From: Thalassospira mesophila
GTDB lineage: Bacteria > Pseudomonadota > Alphaproteobacteria > Rhodospirillales > Thalassospiraceae
Reading direction: 5' to 3'
DNA length: 64,000 nt
NCBI RefSeq assembly: GCF_002115755.1
Contig: NZ_JFKA01000001.1
Span: forward strand, 744,001 to 808,000
Both the position numbers and the translations under genes were made by a program. The notes under the pieces were generated by a model. It saw only the letters and a list, made by a program, of their open reading frames with translations, did not search any database and was not told the DNA's origin. Positions 36,254 to 45,956 of the stretch are shown in pieces (within the stretch, counting starts at the first letter, position 1; each line of letters opens with the position of its first letter).

Positions 36254-37519
36254 TCAGTCCAGCCAGCCCGGAACCTTGTCGAGTGCGATCAGATCATCAA
36301 TCGATGGGCGTTCGCGGATAATGGCGAATTTATCGCCGCTGACCAGAACCTCCGGCGTTAGCGCACGGGTGTTATAGGTCGATGACATCACCGCGCCATA
36401 AGCCCCGGCAGAGCAAATCGCCACCAGGTCACCGGGTTGCAAATTATCGGGCAATTTGCGGTCTTTGCCAAAGGTATCGCCGGTTTCACATACCGGGCCC
36501 ACCACATCGACAGTCGCCATTTTGTCATCAACGCCTGCTTCATCAACGGCAATGATTTCGTGATAGGCATTGTACAATGTCGGGCGGATCAAATCGTTCA
36601 TCGCGGCATCAAGGATGACAAAACGTTTGGCTTCGCCGTCTTTAATATACATAACGCGCGAAACGAGAATACCGGCATTGCCAACAATCAAACGGCCCGG
36701 TTCGAGCGTGATGTGGCAGCCCAGATGCCCCACCGTTTCACGCACCATCTGGCCATAGGCCGCAGGCAGGGGCGGGGTTTCGCCTTGATAGGCAATGCCA
36801 AGCCCGCCGCCAAGGTCCAGATTTTTAACCTCAATGCCATGGGTGCGCAGTTCCTCGACCAGCCCTGCCAGGCGGGTGAAGGCCTCGCGAAACGGGGTCA
36901 GATCGGTCAGCTGCGATCCGATATGCATGGCAATACCGGTAATTTCGATGCCATCCATTTGGGCGGCATCGCGGTAAACCTCGATCGCGCGTGTCCAGTC
37001 GATGCCAAATTTGTTTTCGGCCTTGCCGGTGGCAATTTTCTCATGCGTTTTGGCATCGACATGCGGGTTGATGCGCAATGCAATGCGGGCTTTTTTGCCC
37101 ATATCCAACGCAACACGGTTTAATTCGACCAGTTCAGGGATTGATTCGACATTGATTTGCGCAATGTCGGCATCCAGTGCTTCGCGCATTTCGGCATCGG
37201 CCTTGCCCACGCCCGAAAAAATAATTTTCGACGGGGCAATGCCCGCCTGCAATGCCCGGCGCATTTCCCCAACCGACACCACATCGGCCCCGGCCCCCAA
37301 TTTGGCAAGGGTCTTGATCACCGCCTGGTTTGAATTGGCCTTTAGCGCATAACACACCGTGGCATCCAGCCCGTCAAACGCACCGGCATAAACCTTGTAA
37401 TGGCGTTCCAGCGTTGCGGTTGAATAGCAATAAAACGGGGTGCCGACTTTTTCAGCCAGTTCCGGGATCGAAACGCCTTCGGCGCTTAATACGCCATCGA
37501 TATATTCAAAGTGGTTCAT
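36254..37519 (-). CDS. lysA: Diaminopimelate decarboxylase
   Basis: Last step of lysine synthesis, meso-diaminopimelate to L-lysine. 421 residues, alanine-racemase-like barrel with PLP on the lysine in CYALKANSN; GGGLGIAY binds the cofactor phosphate, and CETGDTF carries the catalytic cysteine of the partner subunit. Its ATG overlaps the lptM stop by 4 nt (ATGA), indicating translational coupling. Confidence 0.96.
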   Translation of the reverse strand: MNHFEYIDGVLSAEGVSIPELAEKVGTPFYCYSTATLERHYKVYAGAFDGLDATVCYALKANSNQAVIKTLAKLGAGADVVSVGEMRRALQAGIAPSKIIFSGVGKADAEMREALDADIAQINVESIPELVELNRVALDMGKKARIALRINPHVDAKTHEKIATGKAENKFGIDWTRAIEVYRDAAQMDGIEITGIAMHIGSQLTDLTPFREAFTRLAGLVEELRTHGIEVKNLDLGGGLGIAYQGETPPLPAAYGQMVRETVGHLGCHITLEPGRLIVGNAGILVSRVMYIKDGEAKRFVILDAAMNDLIRPTLYNAYHEIIAVDEAGVDDKMATVDVVGPVCETGDTFGKDRKLPDNLQPGDLVAICSAGAYGAVMSSTYNTRALTPEVLVSGDKFAIIRERPSIDDLIALDKVPGWLD

Positions 37520-37680
37520 TGGCTGGGATAGCTCCGGGGGTAATCTTTGCCAGCTTCCGTTGGCGGTTCAAGCGGGCCTTTTTTGCCACATGCAGCGACC
37601 GACAGGCCCATGGTGATGGCAAGGGCCAATAGCAGCGTACGCGCGCCAAGGCGCGAAAAAGTCGGGGTTTTATGCGTCAT
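37516..37680 (-). CDS. lptM: LptM (YifL)-like small lipoprotein
   Basis: 54-residue gene between argH and lysA. The translation has a basic N-terminus, a hydrophobic run and the lipobox VAAC at Cys31, followed by GKKGPLEPP, which matches the YifL/LptM hallmark (CGxKGPLxxP). E. coli LptM binds the LPS translocon LptDE and aids its assembly. Both ends overlap the neighbouring genes by 4 nt (argH stop/lptM start and lptM stop/lysA start). Small enough to be missed by length cut-offs. Confidence 0.88.
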   Translation of the reverse strand: MTHKTPTFSRLGARTLLLALAITMGLSVAACGKKGPLEPPTEAGKDYPRSYPSQ

Positions 37681-39092
37681 TTCAAAAACCTTTCCTTGGC
37701 ACTGGCAACGGCTTCGCGCACCCGTTCGGGGGATGTGCCACCAAAACTTTTGCGCGCCGCAACCGATGCATCGACGGTCAGCACTTTAAACACAGCATCG
37801 GTAATTTTCGGCTCGATTTTCTGCAAGTCTTCCAGCGGCAACTGGTCCAGATCGCAGCCTTTGGTTTCGGCCAGTTTAACCGTGGCCCCAACCACATGGT
37901 GGGCATCGCGAAACGGCATGCCCAGTTCGGATACCAGCCAGTCGGCAAGGTCGGTTGCGGTGGTGTAACCGGCCCCGGCGGCCTTGCGCATATTATCGGC
38001 AAATACCTTCATATCGGCAACCATGCCGGTCATGGCGGCAACGCACAGACCCAAATGGTCATGGGCGAAAAATACCGGTTCCTTGTCTTCCTGCATGTCC
38101 TTGGAATAGGCCAGCGGCAATCCCTTCATCGACAGCATCAGCGAATTATAACACCCGACAATCCGGCCAATTTTCGAGCGGATCAGCTCGGCAGCATCGG
38201 GGTTGCGCTTTTGCGGCATGATCGACGACCCGGTAGAGAATTTATCGGACATGCCGATAAATTTGAACTGGGCCGAACACCAGATCACCATTTCTTCGGC
38301 CAGACGCGACAAATGCATGGCGGTGATGGAGGCTGTGTTTAAATATTCCAGCGCAAAATCGCGATCCGACACGGCATCTAGCGAATTGGCCGCCGGGCGG
38401 TCAAACCCCAATGTTGCGGCGGTTAAATGCCGGTCAATCGGGTAGGGCGTACCGGCAAGGGCGGCCGACCCCAGCGGGTTTTCGTTCATACGGACCTTGC
38501 AATCGGCGACGCGCGACCGGTCGCGACCAAACATTTCAACATAAGCCAGCATATGATGGCCGAATGTCACCGGCTGGGCGGCTTGCAAATGGGTAAAGCC
38601 CGGCATCACGGTATCAATGTTTTTTTCCGCCTGACCGATCAGGGCTTCCTGCAACCCGCTCAGACCGGCCTCAAGGTCGTTTAGCGCAACATCGCGGACC
38701 CACAATTTAAAATCGGTGGCAACCTGGTCGTTACGCGACCGGCCGGTATGCAGGCGGCCAGCTGCCGGGCCGATCAGCTCGCGCAGGCGGCTTTCGACAT
38801 TCATATGGATATCTTCAAGGGCGCTGGAAAAGGTAAATTTCCCGCTCTCGATTTCTTGAAGAATGCGCTCTAGACCTTCGATGATTTTCTCGCCATCCTC
38901 GGCGGGAATAATGTTTTGTTTGACCAACATGGCGCAATGGGCCTTTGATCCCTGAATGTCCTGGGCATAAAGGCGTTTATCGAATCCGATCGAGGCATTG
39001 ATTTCTTCCATAATCGCGGAAGGGCCTGCTTCAAAGCGACCGCCCCACAAGGCGTTGGCGTTTTTCGGGTTGGCTGATGTCTGATCGGTCAT
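37677..39092 (-). CDS. argH: Argininosuccinate lyase
   Basis: Splits argininosuccinate to arginine and fumarate. 471 residues. N-terminal ALWGGRF, the catalytic loop [28 protein letters not shown] and [11 protein letters not shown] are all present. Stop overlaps the lptM start (ATGA). tlpA is divergent, 33 bp away, the same layout known from other alphaproteobacteria. Confidence 0.97.
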   Translation of the reverse strand: MTDQTSANPKNANALWGGRFEAGPSAIMEEINASIGFDKRLYAQDIQGSKAHCAMLVKQNIIPAEDGEKIIEGLERILQEIESGKFTFSSALEDIHMNVESRLRELIGPAAGRLHTGRSRNDQVATDFKLWVRDVALNDLEAGLSGLQEALIGQAEKNIDTVMPGFTHLQAAQPVTFGHHMLAYVEMFGRDRSRVADCKVRMNENPLGSAALAGTPYPIDRHLTAATLGFDRPAANSLDAVSDRDFALEYLNTASITAMHLSRLAEEMVIWCSAQFKFIGMSDKFSTGSSIMPQKRNPDAAELIRSKIGRIVGCYNSLMLSMKGLPLAYSKDMQEDKEPVFFAHDHLGLCVAAMTGMVADMKVFADNMRKAAGAGYTTATDLADWLVSELGMPFRDAHHVVGATVKLAETKGCDLDQLPLEDLQKIEPKITDAVFKVLTVDASVAARKSFGGTSPERVREAVASAKERFLK

Positions 39093-39125
39093 GTTGTTTT
39101 CGCTTTGGTCTGAAAGGTGTCAGTT

Positions 39126-39680
39126 GTGAAGCCGCTGCTTCAATATGTAAAACTTGGCGTGATTGTCGCCATATCCGCCATTTATGCAAGCCCTGCCTTT
39201 GCCAATGTGGCTGTCCCTGATCAACTTTCCAAACTTGATACCGCCACACATGCGGGCCCATTGCCCGATAAAACCGCATTTAGCGACGAAAACGGCAATA
39301 TCCATGATTTGAAAGATTTTCAGGGCACGGTTTTGCTGGTGAATTTGTGGGCGACATGGTGTGCGCCGTGCGTGCGCGAAATGCCCGATTTGAATGATCT
39401 GTCTGACAAGATGACCGACAAGCGTTTCCGGGTGATTGCGGTTAGCCAGGATCGCGGCGGGGCCAAGGACGTGCAGGCGTTTTTCGATGAAAACAAAATT
39501 CATAACCTTGATGTCGCCCTTGACCCCAAAGGGGTGCTTGCGCGCTCGTTCAAGGTGCGCGGCCTGCCGACCAGTATTTTAATTGGCAAAGATGGCACCG
39601 TGATCGGCTATGTCGAAGGGGTGGCATCGTGGGCCGACCCGGCGGTTATCAAGTATTTCACCGACCTGACAAACGACTGA
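39126..39680 (+). CDS. tlpA: TlpA-family thiol:disulfide oxidoreductase
   Basis: Periplasmic or membrane-tethered thioredoxin-like reductant, in relatives needed for cytochrome oxidase copper-site maturation. 184 residues if started at GTG 39126 (AAAGG 8 nt upstream; GTG 39117 also possible). Residues 1-27 are hydrophobic and end in AFA, a likely cleavable signal. The redox motif is WCAPC, with the cis-proline in RGLPTS. Confidence 0.88.
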   Translation: MKPLLQYVKLGVIVAISAIYASPAFANVAVPDQLSKLDTATHAGPLPDKTAFSDENGNIHDLKDFQGTVLLVNLWATWCAPCVREMPDLNDLSDKMTDKRFRVIAVSQDRGGAKDVQAFFDENKIHNLDVALDPKGVLARSFKVRGLPTSILIGKDGTVIGYVEGVASWADPAVIKYFTDLTND

Positions 39681-39752
39681 TTGGTGCCTGGTATCGCGTG
39701 CCTGTTGCGCGCGGGCCAATAAGCCGGGCAAAGCGGTTTACATATGAATTGT

Positions 39753-39811
39753 CAGCACCGGCCCCTTGTTGCCCATCATGTGTAATGGCAGGCAATATGG
39801 GACCGGTGCTG
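39753..39811. terminator. Long-loop inverted repeat, probable bidirectional terminator
   Basis: CAGCACCGG (39753-39761) / CCGGTGCTG (39803-39811) between convergent tlpA and the SDR gene; GTTTTATC follows on the plus strand. The ~41-nt loop is longer than usual. Confidence 0.5.
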
Positions 39812-39836
39812 GTTTTATCACAGGGCGGGGATGGAT

Positions 39837-40625
39837 TTACGCCTGATAACGCGGCGCTGCCTGCCCGTTAATCAAGTGCGGCAGCATTGCTTTGCGCGCA
39901 TCTTCAAGGGTTTGCCACAAATTTTCGTCATGCAGGGGCGGAATGGTGATGGTTTCGCCTTTGTCAAACCCGGCAAGGGCGGCATCAACCAGGTCGTCCA
40001 CATCCATCACGCCATCAAGGTCGTTAACATTGCGACCTGAACGTTCCCAAATTTCGGTACGGGTGGCGGCGGGCAACACGGCCTGAACATGCACACCGGT
40101 TGCGGCCAGTTCAATATTCATTGCCTGTGACAGGGCGATAACAAAGGATTTGGTTGCGCCGTAATAGCCCAGCGGTAATTCCGGGGCCAGCCCGACGACA
40201 GACCCGATATTAATAATTGCCCCGGCTTTATTTTCAACAAAACGCGGAATAACCGCAGCGCTAAGCTGGCTTAGGGCCGTGACATTTAATGTAATCAGAT
40301 TGCGGATTTCTGCCGATGTGGCGTCCCTGAAACCGCCATGGGCGGCCATGCCGGCATTGTTTACCAGAATGCCAAGGTTGGGCAAGCTGGCAAGCTGGTC
40401 TTCAACCTTTGCAAGGTCGGCAGCATCGGTCAAATCGGCAACAAGAATATCAACCTTCACCCCGGTTTCGGCCCGCAGGCGTGCCGCCAGGGCATTAAGG
40501 CGTTGTTCGTTGCGGGCAATAATCAGCAAATCATGGCCGCGTTTGGCAAAGCGGTCGGCATAGGTGGCACCAATGCCGGTGGACGCACCGGTAATGGCAA
40601 CGGTGCTTTTATGAAACTGCGACAT
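39837..40625 (-). CDS. SDR-family oxidoreductase
   Basis: 262 residues from ATG 40625 (GGAGAATTCCCT upstream). TGASTGIGATYA cofactor motif, NNAGMA, the serine in NIGSVVG and YYGATKSF catalytic Tyr/Lys. The ADLTDAADL segment suggests NADP(H) in the extended DltE/YqjQ-like group. Substrate unknown. Divergent from a TetR gene that probably represses it. Confidence 0.87.
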   Translation of the reverse strand: MSQFHKSTVAITGASTGIGATYADRFAKRGHDLLIIARNEQRLNALAARLRAETGVKVDILVADLTDAADLAKVEDQLASLPNLGILVNNAGMAAHGGFRDATSAEIRNLITLNVTALSQLSAAVIPRFVENKAGAIINIGSVVGLAPELPLGYYGATKSFVIALSQAMNIELAATGVHVQAVLPAATRTEIWERSGRNVNDLDGVMDVDDLVDAALAGFDKGETITIPPLHDENLWQTLEDARKAMLPHLINGQAAPRYQA

Positions 40626-40684
40626 AGGGAATTCTCCGGATTTTTGGCAGGGCATCGCCCTTGCATGTTCATGTATATTTCCTT

Positions 40685-40704
40685 ATGATGATAAGTAACA
40701 TCAT
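40685..40704. promoter_or_regulatory. Putative TetR operator
   Basis: ATGATG (40685-40690) and CATCAT (40699-40704) form an inverted repeat, 8 bp apart, in the 100-bp gap between the divergent SDR and TetR genes. Size and place fit a TetR-family operator. Confidence 0.5.
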
Positions 40705-40725
40705 TAGAGTCAACAGGAGGTTTTC

Positions 40726-41349
40726 ATGAAGCTGTCGCAAAGCCAGGTAGACGCCAATCGCCGCCGCATTCTGGCGGCTGCAGCCTGCCTGTTTCGGCAA
40801 CATGGTATTTCCGGGGTTTCGGTAAATGACGTGATGAAGGCCGCCGGAATGACCCACGGCGGATTTTATAACCATTTCAAATCAAAGGATGATCTGGTTC
40901 AGGCATCCTTGGGAATGCCAAATGACCTGCTGGTCGATGGCTGTATGTCGGCACTGGATTTTTCCGATTTGTATCTCAGCCGCCCGCATCGCGACGATGT
41001 TGATCACTCTTGCGTGTTCTCGTCGCTTGGCACCGAGCTTGCGCGCGGCAATGCTCGTTTGCGGAATGATTTAACGCAAAATTTGCGCCATTTTGTCGCG
41101 CAAATGGCCCTGCCGAAATCCGGCGATGAAAATACTCAGCCCGGAATTGTTGGTAATGCGGATGCGGATGCAGCCAATGACCGCGAGACGGCAATCGCCA
41201 ATGTCGCCACCCTGATCGGCTCGGTTATTATGGCCCGCATCGCCGATGATCCGCAATTTTCCGACGACATACTGGCCGCGGGCCGCAAGCGCCTTGGTTT
41301 GGGATCGCTCGACGATGCCAAAACCGGCATTACCCCGGCATCGGCCTGA
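40726..41349 (+). CDS. TetR/AcrR-family transcriptional regulator
   Basis: 207 residues. N-terminal helix-turn-helix: RRRILAAAACLFRQHGISGVSVNDVM then GMTHGGFYNHFKSKDDL. The C-terminal ligand domain includes HSCVFSSLGTEL, typical of the subgroup linked to SDR or quinone-type detoxification genes. Start has AGGAGG. Likely local repressor of the divergent SDR and of itself. Confidence 0.9.
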   Translation: MKLSQSQVDANRRRILAAAACLFRQHGISGVSVNDVMKAAGMTHGGFYNHFKSKDDLVQASLGMPNDLLVDGCMSALDFSDLYLSRPHRDDVDHSCVFSSLGTELARGNARLRNDLTQNLRHFVAQMALPKSGDENTQPGIVGNADADAANDRETAIANVATLIGSVIMARIADDPQFSDDILAAGRKRLGLGSLDDAKTGITPASA

Positions 41350-41403
41350 TCGGGACTGTGTGTTTGTGTCCTGATCCTGACCTGATACGGATATGATACG
41401 ACG

Positions 41404-42870
41404 CTAGCGATCCTGAAATTCGTCGGCCAGCGCATCATAAAGGCGGCGGAACTTTGCCATGCGGGGCAGATATTGTTCGTGGCGGTGGGCATCGGGTTTT
41501 AAAACATTTTCGATGACCGGGGGCGTGCAAACATCCGCGATGGTGCCATCCTTAACTGCCAGCCGCGCCAGCCGTGCCGCGCCAAAGGCCGGGCCTTTGG
41601 CCCCGCCCTGATAACGTGCCAGCGGGGTGCCCATGATATCGGCGATCATTTGCGTCCAATACAGGCTGCGCGCGCCGCCGCCAATAACGCCGGGTAATGC
41701 GCAATGCGTTCCGGCGGCATGCAGGCACGATTGCGCATCGGCCAGGGCAAAGGCAACGCCTTCAAGCACCGCCTGCACCATATGATCGCGGGTGGTGTTG
41801 GTGCCCAGACCAAAAAACACCCCGCGCGCATAGGGGTTGTTATGCGGGGTGCGTTCGCCGCTAAGATAGGGCAGAAACATCAAATCAGACGGTTTTTTAT
41901 GTTGCGCTTCAGTCCGTGCCAACAGGTCGGCAATGTTGGTTTCACCCAGCATTTTTGCCACCCACGCCAGGCAACTGGCCCCGTTTAACAAAACCGCCAT
42001 TTGAAACCAGCGATCAGGCACCGCATGGGCAAAGCTGTGCAACAGTAATTCCGGTTTCGGGCGATAGCGGTCGGATGCGACAAAAAGCTGCGACGATGTG
42101 CCCAGCGAAATAAACCCGTCGCCATGGGTGACGGCACCGGCACCTATGCCCCCGGTGGCCGCGTCGCCGCCGCCGCCCGCAATCACCACATTTTTGCCCA
42201 TGCCCCAGCGCGCGGCCAGTTCGGGGCGCAGCGTGCCGGTGGCATCGCTTCCCTCAAACAGGGGCGGTAACTGGTCAGCATTAAGGCCGGTGGCGGCAAT
42301 GGCATCGGGGTTCCAGGCGCGTGTTTCCTCGTCCAGCCACAGTGTCCCGGCGGCGTCGGACATTTCGGTGGCCTTTTCACCGCATAAATGCAGGCGGATA
42401 TAATCCTTGGGCAGCAAGATGGTGCGAACTGCCTCAAACACATCGGGTTCGTGTTTGCGCAGCCACATGATTTTGGGGGCGGTCATGCCGGGCATGGCGA
42501 CCACACCAGCGCGCAGGGCCAGGCCGGGCAGGGCGGCTTCAAGTTCGTCGCATTCGGCCTTGGCGCGGCCATCATTCCATAAAATGGCGGGGCGCAGCGG
42601 CGTATCATCCGCGCCCAGCACCACAGCACCATGCATTTGCCCCGAAAGGCCTATGGCGCGGACCTGTGCCAGGGCGCTGGCATTGTCGGCCATGATCAGG
42701 TCAATCGCCTGCAGGGTGGCTTCCCACCAGTCGGCGGGGTTTTGTTCGCTCCAATACGGGTGCGGGTTGCTAAGCGACAGGGCAATATCGGCTTCGGCGA
42801 CAATTGTGGATGTGTCATCCATCAGCAGGGCTTTCACCGCCGAGGTGCCAACATCGATTCCCATAAACAT
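41404..42870 (-). CDS. xylB: Xylulokinase
   Basis: FGGY-family kinase phosphorylating D-xylulose to xylulose 5-phosphate. 488 residues. GIDVGTSAVKALL at the N-terminus, GLSGQMHGAV with the catalytic Asp region DGRAKAE, and the late ATP-binding GGGARSLYWTQMIAD. No xylA, transporter or regulator is adjacent, so it may serve an imported pentulose or a polyol oxidised elsewhere. ATG 42870 is preceded by GGGAGG. Confidence 0.92.
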   Translation of the reverse strand: MFMGIDVGTSAVKALLMDDTSTIVAEADIALSLSNPHPYWSEQNPADWWEATLQAIDLIMADNASALAQVRAIGLSGQMHGAVVLGADDTPLRPAILWNDGRAKAECDELEAALPGLALRAGVVAMPGMTAPKIMWLRKHEPDVFEAVRTILLPKDYIRLHLCGEKATEMSDAAGTLWLDEETRAWNPDAIAATGLNADQLPPLFEGSDATGTLRPELAARWGMGKNVVIAGGGGDAATGGIGAGAVTHGDGFISLGTSSQLFVASDRYRPKPELLLHSFAHAVPDRWFQMAVLLNGASCLAWVAKMLGETNIADLLARTEAQHKKPSDLMFLPYLSGERTPHNNPYARGVFFGLGTNTTRDHMVQAVLEGVAFALADAQSCLHAAGTHCALPGVIGGGARSLYWTQMIADIMGTPLARYQGGAKGPAFGAARLARLAVKDGTIADVCTPPVIENVLKPDAHRHEQYLPRMAKFRRLYDALADEFQDR

Positions 42871-42983
42871 CGCAACGCCTCCCGTTAATTTTATTCCCTA
42901 CAGGAGTACAAATTCACGGCGCAATATCAACCAATTTGATTGCGAATTTTTTGTGCCTGCTATCAAAGGTTGGGCTAAAACCG

Positions 42984-43014
42984 AAAAAGGCCACCGCCCG
43001 GGGGCGATGGCCTT
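42984..43014 (-). terminator. Terminator of the etfBA-hbd operon
   Basis: AAGGCCACCGCC (42987-42998) / GGCGATGGCCTT (43003-43014), one mismatch, followed by TTTTT on the minus strand. Confidence 0.85.
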
Positions 43015-43058
43015 GATAATCGAGCTTGCGAAAACTGTGTTCTCGATCCTGACCGGTG

Positions 43059-43946
43059 TTAGCGGGTCGGGACCGGTTCGTCGCCGGAATAGTCGTAAAA
43101 ACCACGACCAACCTTGCGGCCAAGCCAGCCGGCTTCGACATATTTTACCAAAAGCGGGCACGGGCGATATTTGGTATCGGCCAGGCCATCATGTAAAACA
43201 TGCATGATCGACAGGCAGGTATCGAGACCAATAAAATCGGCCAGTTGCAACGGGCCCATCGGATGATTGGCCCCCAACCGCAATGCGGTATCGATCGACT
43301 GCACATTGCCCACACCCTCATACAGGGTATAGACCGCTTCGTTGATCATGGGCAGCAAGATGCGATTAACGATAAAGGCCGGGAAATCTTCGGCGCTTGC
43401 CGTGTCTTTGCCCAGTTTTTTCGTCAATTCATGAATGATGCGATAGGTCGTTTCATCGGTGGCAATGCCACGGATCAACTCGACCAGTTTCATCAACGGC
43501 ACCGGGTTCATGAAATGCATGCCCATGAACTTTGACGGGCGGTCGGTATAGGATGCCAGACGTGTCACCGAAATGGACGACGTGTTGGTCGCAATAATGG
43601 CTTCTTCGCCCAGAACCGGACACAACGACTTGAAGATCTGCTTTTTGACTTCTTCGTTTTCTGTCGCCGCTTCGATCACGAGGTTGCAGTCGGACAAAAA
43701 CGTGTATTCCACCCCGGTGGTAATATGGGCCAGGGCGGCGTCTTTTTCCGCTTGCGAAATCATGTCTTTCTTAAGCTGGCGGTCCAGGTTCTTGCCAATC
43801 TGAACCAGTGCTTTTTCAAGCGCCTGTTCTGATACGTCAAGAAGACGGACGTCATAACCGGCCAGTGCGATCACATGGGCAATCCCGTTGCCCATCTGAC
43901 CGGCACCGATCACGCCGATTGTCTTGATATCATCCAATGAAGCCAT
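43059..43946 (-). CDS. hbd: 3-hydroxybutyryl-CoA dehydrogenase
   Basis: NAD(P)-dependent interconversion of acetoacetyl-CoA and 3-hydroxybutyryl-CoA. 295 residues. GVIGAGQMGNGIAHV cofactor site, GMHFMNPVPLMKLVE with the catalytic histidine, and DFPAFIVNRILLPM. The final domain has HPMGPLQLADFIGLD. It follows etfA by 36 nt. In this organism it can feed the ethylmalonyl-CoA pathway encoded 10 kb away, or serve PHB turnover. Confidence 0.94.
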   Translation of the reverse strand: MASLDDIKTIGVIGAGQMGNGIAHVIALAGYDVRLLDVSEQALEKALVQIGKNLDRQLKKDMISQAEKDAALAHITTGVEYTFLSDCNLVIEAATENEEVKKQIFKSLCPVLGEEAIIATNTSSISVTRLASYTDRPSKFMGMHFMNPVPLMKLVELIRGIATDETTYRIIHELTKKLGKDTASAEDFPAFIVNRILLPMINEAVYTLYEGVGNVQSIDTALRLGANHPMGPLQLADFIGLDTCLSIMHVLHDGLADTKYRPCPLLVKYVEAGWLGRKVGRGFYDYSGDEPVPTR

Positions 43947-43982
43947 GTTTCCCCACTTAATCCCTATCCAAAAAGGATCTGA

Positions 43983-44918
43983 CTATTTGTCGAGTTCACT
44001 CGCCAATGCGGGAAGGGCCTCGAACAGGTCCGCAACAAGTCCGTAATCGGCAACCGAAAAGATCGGTGCGTCTTCGTCCTTGTTGATCGCAACAATGACC
44101 TTACTGTCCTTCATGCCGGCAAGGTGCTGGATAGCACCTGAAATGCCTACCGCAATGTATAGCTGCGGTGCAACAACTTTGCCGGTTTGCCCCACCTGCC
44201 AGTCGTTCGGGGCGTAGCCCGCATCAACTGCGGCGCGCGATGCGCCAATGGCTGCACCCAGTTTGTCGGCAATCGGTTCGATCAGATGAAAGTTTTCACC
44301 CGACCCCATGCCGCGCCCGCCCGAGATCACAATCGAGGCTGCAGCCAGTTCCGGGCGTTCCGACTCGGTCAGTTCCTGACCGACAAAGCTGGATTTACCA
44401 AAATCCGATGCAATTGAAATGCTTTCGACACTGGCCGAACCGCCGTCGCCCGCGACCGGATCAAAGCCGGTGGTGCGGACCGTAATCAGTTTTAAGCTGT
44501 CGGACGATTGAACCGTGGCAAGGGCGTTACCGGCATAAATCGGGCGCACGAAAGTATCGGCACTTTCAACGTCGACAATTTCCGATATTTGCGCGACATC
44601 CTTAAGGGCGGCAACGCGGGGCATAAAGTTTTTGCCCGTGGTCGAAGATGCCGCCAGAATATGGCTGTAATCGTCTGCCAGTTCGATGACCAGACCGGCC
44701 AGGTTTTCAGCCAGTGCATGGCCGTAAACCGCATTATCAGCCAGCAAAACCCTGGCAACGCCGTCGGCCTTGGCGGCCGCATCGGCAACGGCAGCACAGT
44801 TTTCACCGGCAACCAGAACAGTAATATCACCGCCAATTTTTTTGGCAGCGGCGATGGTGCAAAGGGTCGCGCCCTTTAATTCGGTATTGTCGTGTTCGGC
44901 AATAACTAGAATGCTCAT
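43983..44918 (-). CDS. etfA: Electron transfer flavoprotein alpha subunit
   Basis: FAD-binding subunit of ETF, shuttling electrons from acyl-CoA dehydrogenases to ETF-ubiquinone oxidoreductase. 311 residues. The FAD signature is in the C-terminal part: [43 protein letters not shown]. Starts 15 nt after etfB. Expected acceptor for the methylsuccinyl-CoA dehydrogenase encoded in this window. Confidence 0.96.
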   Translation of the reverse strand: MSILVIAEHDNTELKGATLCTIAAAKKIGGDITVLVAGENCAAVADAAAKADGVARVLLADNAVYGHALAENLAGLVIELADDYSHILAASSTTGKNFMPRVAALKDVAQISEIVDVESADTFVRPIYAGNALATVQSSDSLKLITVRTTGFDPVAGDGGSASVESISIASDFGKSSFVGQELTESERPELAAASIVISGGRGMGSGENFHLIEPIADKLGAAIGASRAAVDAGYAPNDWQVGQTGKVVAPQLYIAVGISGAIQHLAGMKDSKVIVAINKDEDAPIFSVADYGLVADLFEALPALASELDK

Positions 44919-44933
44919 ATGACCTGCCCCTGC

Positions 44934-45683
44934 TTAAATTACTTTGGCTTCGTTACGAAGCTTGTCGACCAGTTCGGCCACATCGGCAACCTTGATGCCC
45001 GCCTTGCGCGATGCCGGTTCGGTCACTTTCAGGGTTTTCAAGCGCGGTGTGGTATCCACCCCCAGATCGGCAGGCGACAGGGTATCAAGCGGCTTTTTCT
45101 TGGCCTTCATGATATTGGGAAGCGACGCATAACGCGGCTCGTTCAAGCGCAAGTCGGTGGTGACAATGGCGGGAAGGTCCAGCTTGATGGTCTCAAGGCC
45201 GCCATCAACTTCGCGGGTCACATCCATTTTGCCATCGGCAATCACGATTTTGGATGCAAACGTGCCCTGCGGCCACCCCAGTAAGGCGGCGAGCATCTGG
45301 CCGGTCTGGTTGGCATCATCATCAATCGCCTGTTTGCCCAGAATAACCAGATCCGGGGCTTCTTTGGCGACCACTTCCTTTAGCAGCTTGGCAACCGCCA
45401 GCGGCTGCAATTCATCGTCGCTTTCAACCAGAATGGCGCGATCCGCACCCATGGCAAGGGCCGTGCGCAGGGTTTCCTGCGACTGTTTCACCCCAAGGGA
45501 TACGGCGACCACTTCGGTGGCGCTGCCGGCTTCCTTCAGGCGGACGGCTTCTTCAACGGCGATTTCGTCAAACGGATTCATGGACATCTTGACGTTGTTT
45601 AATTCAACGCCTGACTGGTCCTGTTTGACTCGGATCTTGACGTTGTAATCCACAACGCGCTTAACGGCGACAAGAACCTTCAT
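44934..45683 (-). CDS. etfB: Electron transfer flavoprotein beta subunit
   Basis: AMP-binding subunit of ETF, 249 residues. [19 protein letters not shown] opening, [16 protein letters not shown], and the recognition-loop region [24 protein letters not shown] are standard. A well-formed promoter lies 93-121 bp upstream of the start. Confidence 0.96.
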   Translation of the reverse strand: MKVLVAVKRVVDYNVKIRVKQDQSGVELNNVKMSMNPFDEIAVEEAVRLKEAGSATEVVAVSLGVKQSQETLRTALAMGADRAILVESDDELQPLAVAKLLKEVVAKEAPDLVILGKQAIDDDANQTGQMLAALLGWPQGTFASKIVIADGKMDVTREVDGGLETIKLDLPAIVTTDLRLNEPRYASLPNIMKAKKKPLDTLSPADLGVDTTPRLKTLKVTEPASRKAGIKVADVAELVDKLRNEAKVI

Positions 45684-45775
45684 GACAGACCTGTTCGTTT
45701 TTGTTGTCTAACCAATGGGTGCATCACCCTTTTAACGGCTTGATACACCCGGTGTTACTGTTTTCCCTGCAATGC

Positions 45776-45834
45776 ACAATAATCGGCACATGCAGGCTTG
45801 TCAATTTACGTAAAGAGGTTAACGTTAACGATAA
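45776..45834 (-). promoter_or_regulatory. etfB promoter with flanking palindromes
   Basis: On the minus strand TTGACA (45799-45804) and TATTGT (45776-45781) are separated by exactly 17 bp. Directly upstream are the palindrome TTTACGTAAA (45805-45814) and GTTAACGTTAAC (45818-45829), followed by a GATAAC (45830-45835). Such sites next to the -35 suggest a fatty-acid or amino-acid catabolism regulator; the TTTACGTAAA core recalls MerR-type LiuR sites, a resemblance by eye only. Confidence 0.55.
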
Positions 45835-45845
45835 CTTCTTTACCG

Positions 45846-45869
45846 AAAATTTGGTTCTTTCGAACCAAA
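45846..45869 (-). terminator. Terminator of the HIG1/adenosyltransferase operon
   Basis: TTTGGTTC / GAACCAAA 8-bp stem with a GAAA loop on the minus strand, followed by TTTT. It separates this operon from etfB. Confidence 0.8.
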
Positions 45870-45956
45870 AACAATATTTTCGGGGCTGCTGGCAAGGTGC
45901 TTTGGCAAGGTGGGTTGAGCCCAATGGCTTATCCACCTTCTTACCCCGAAGAAACG

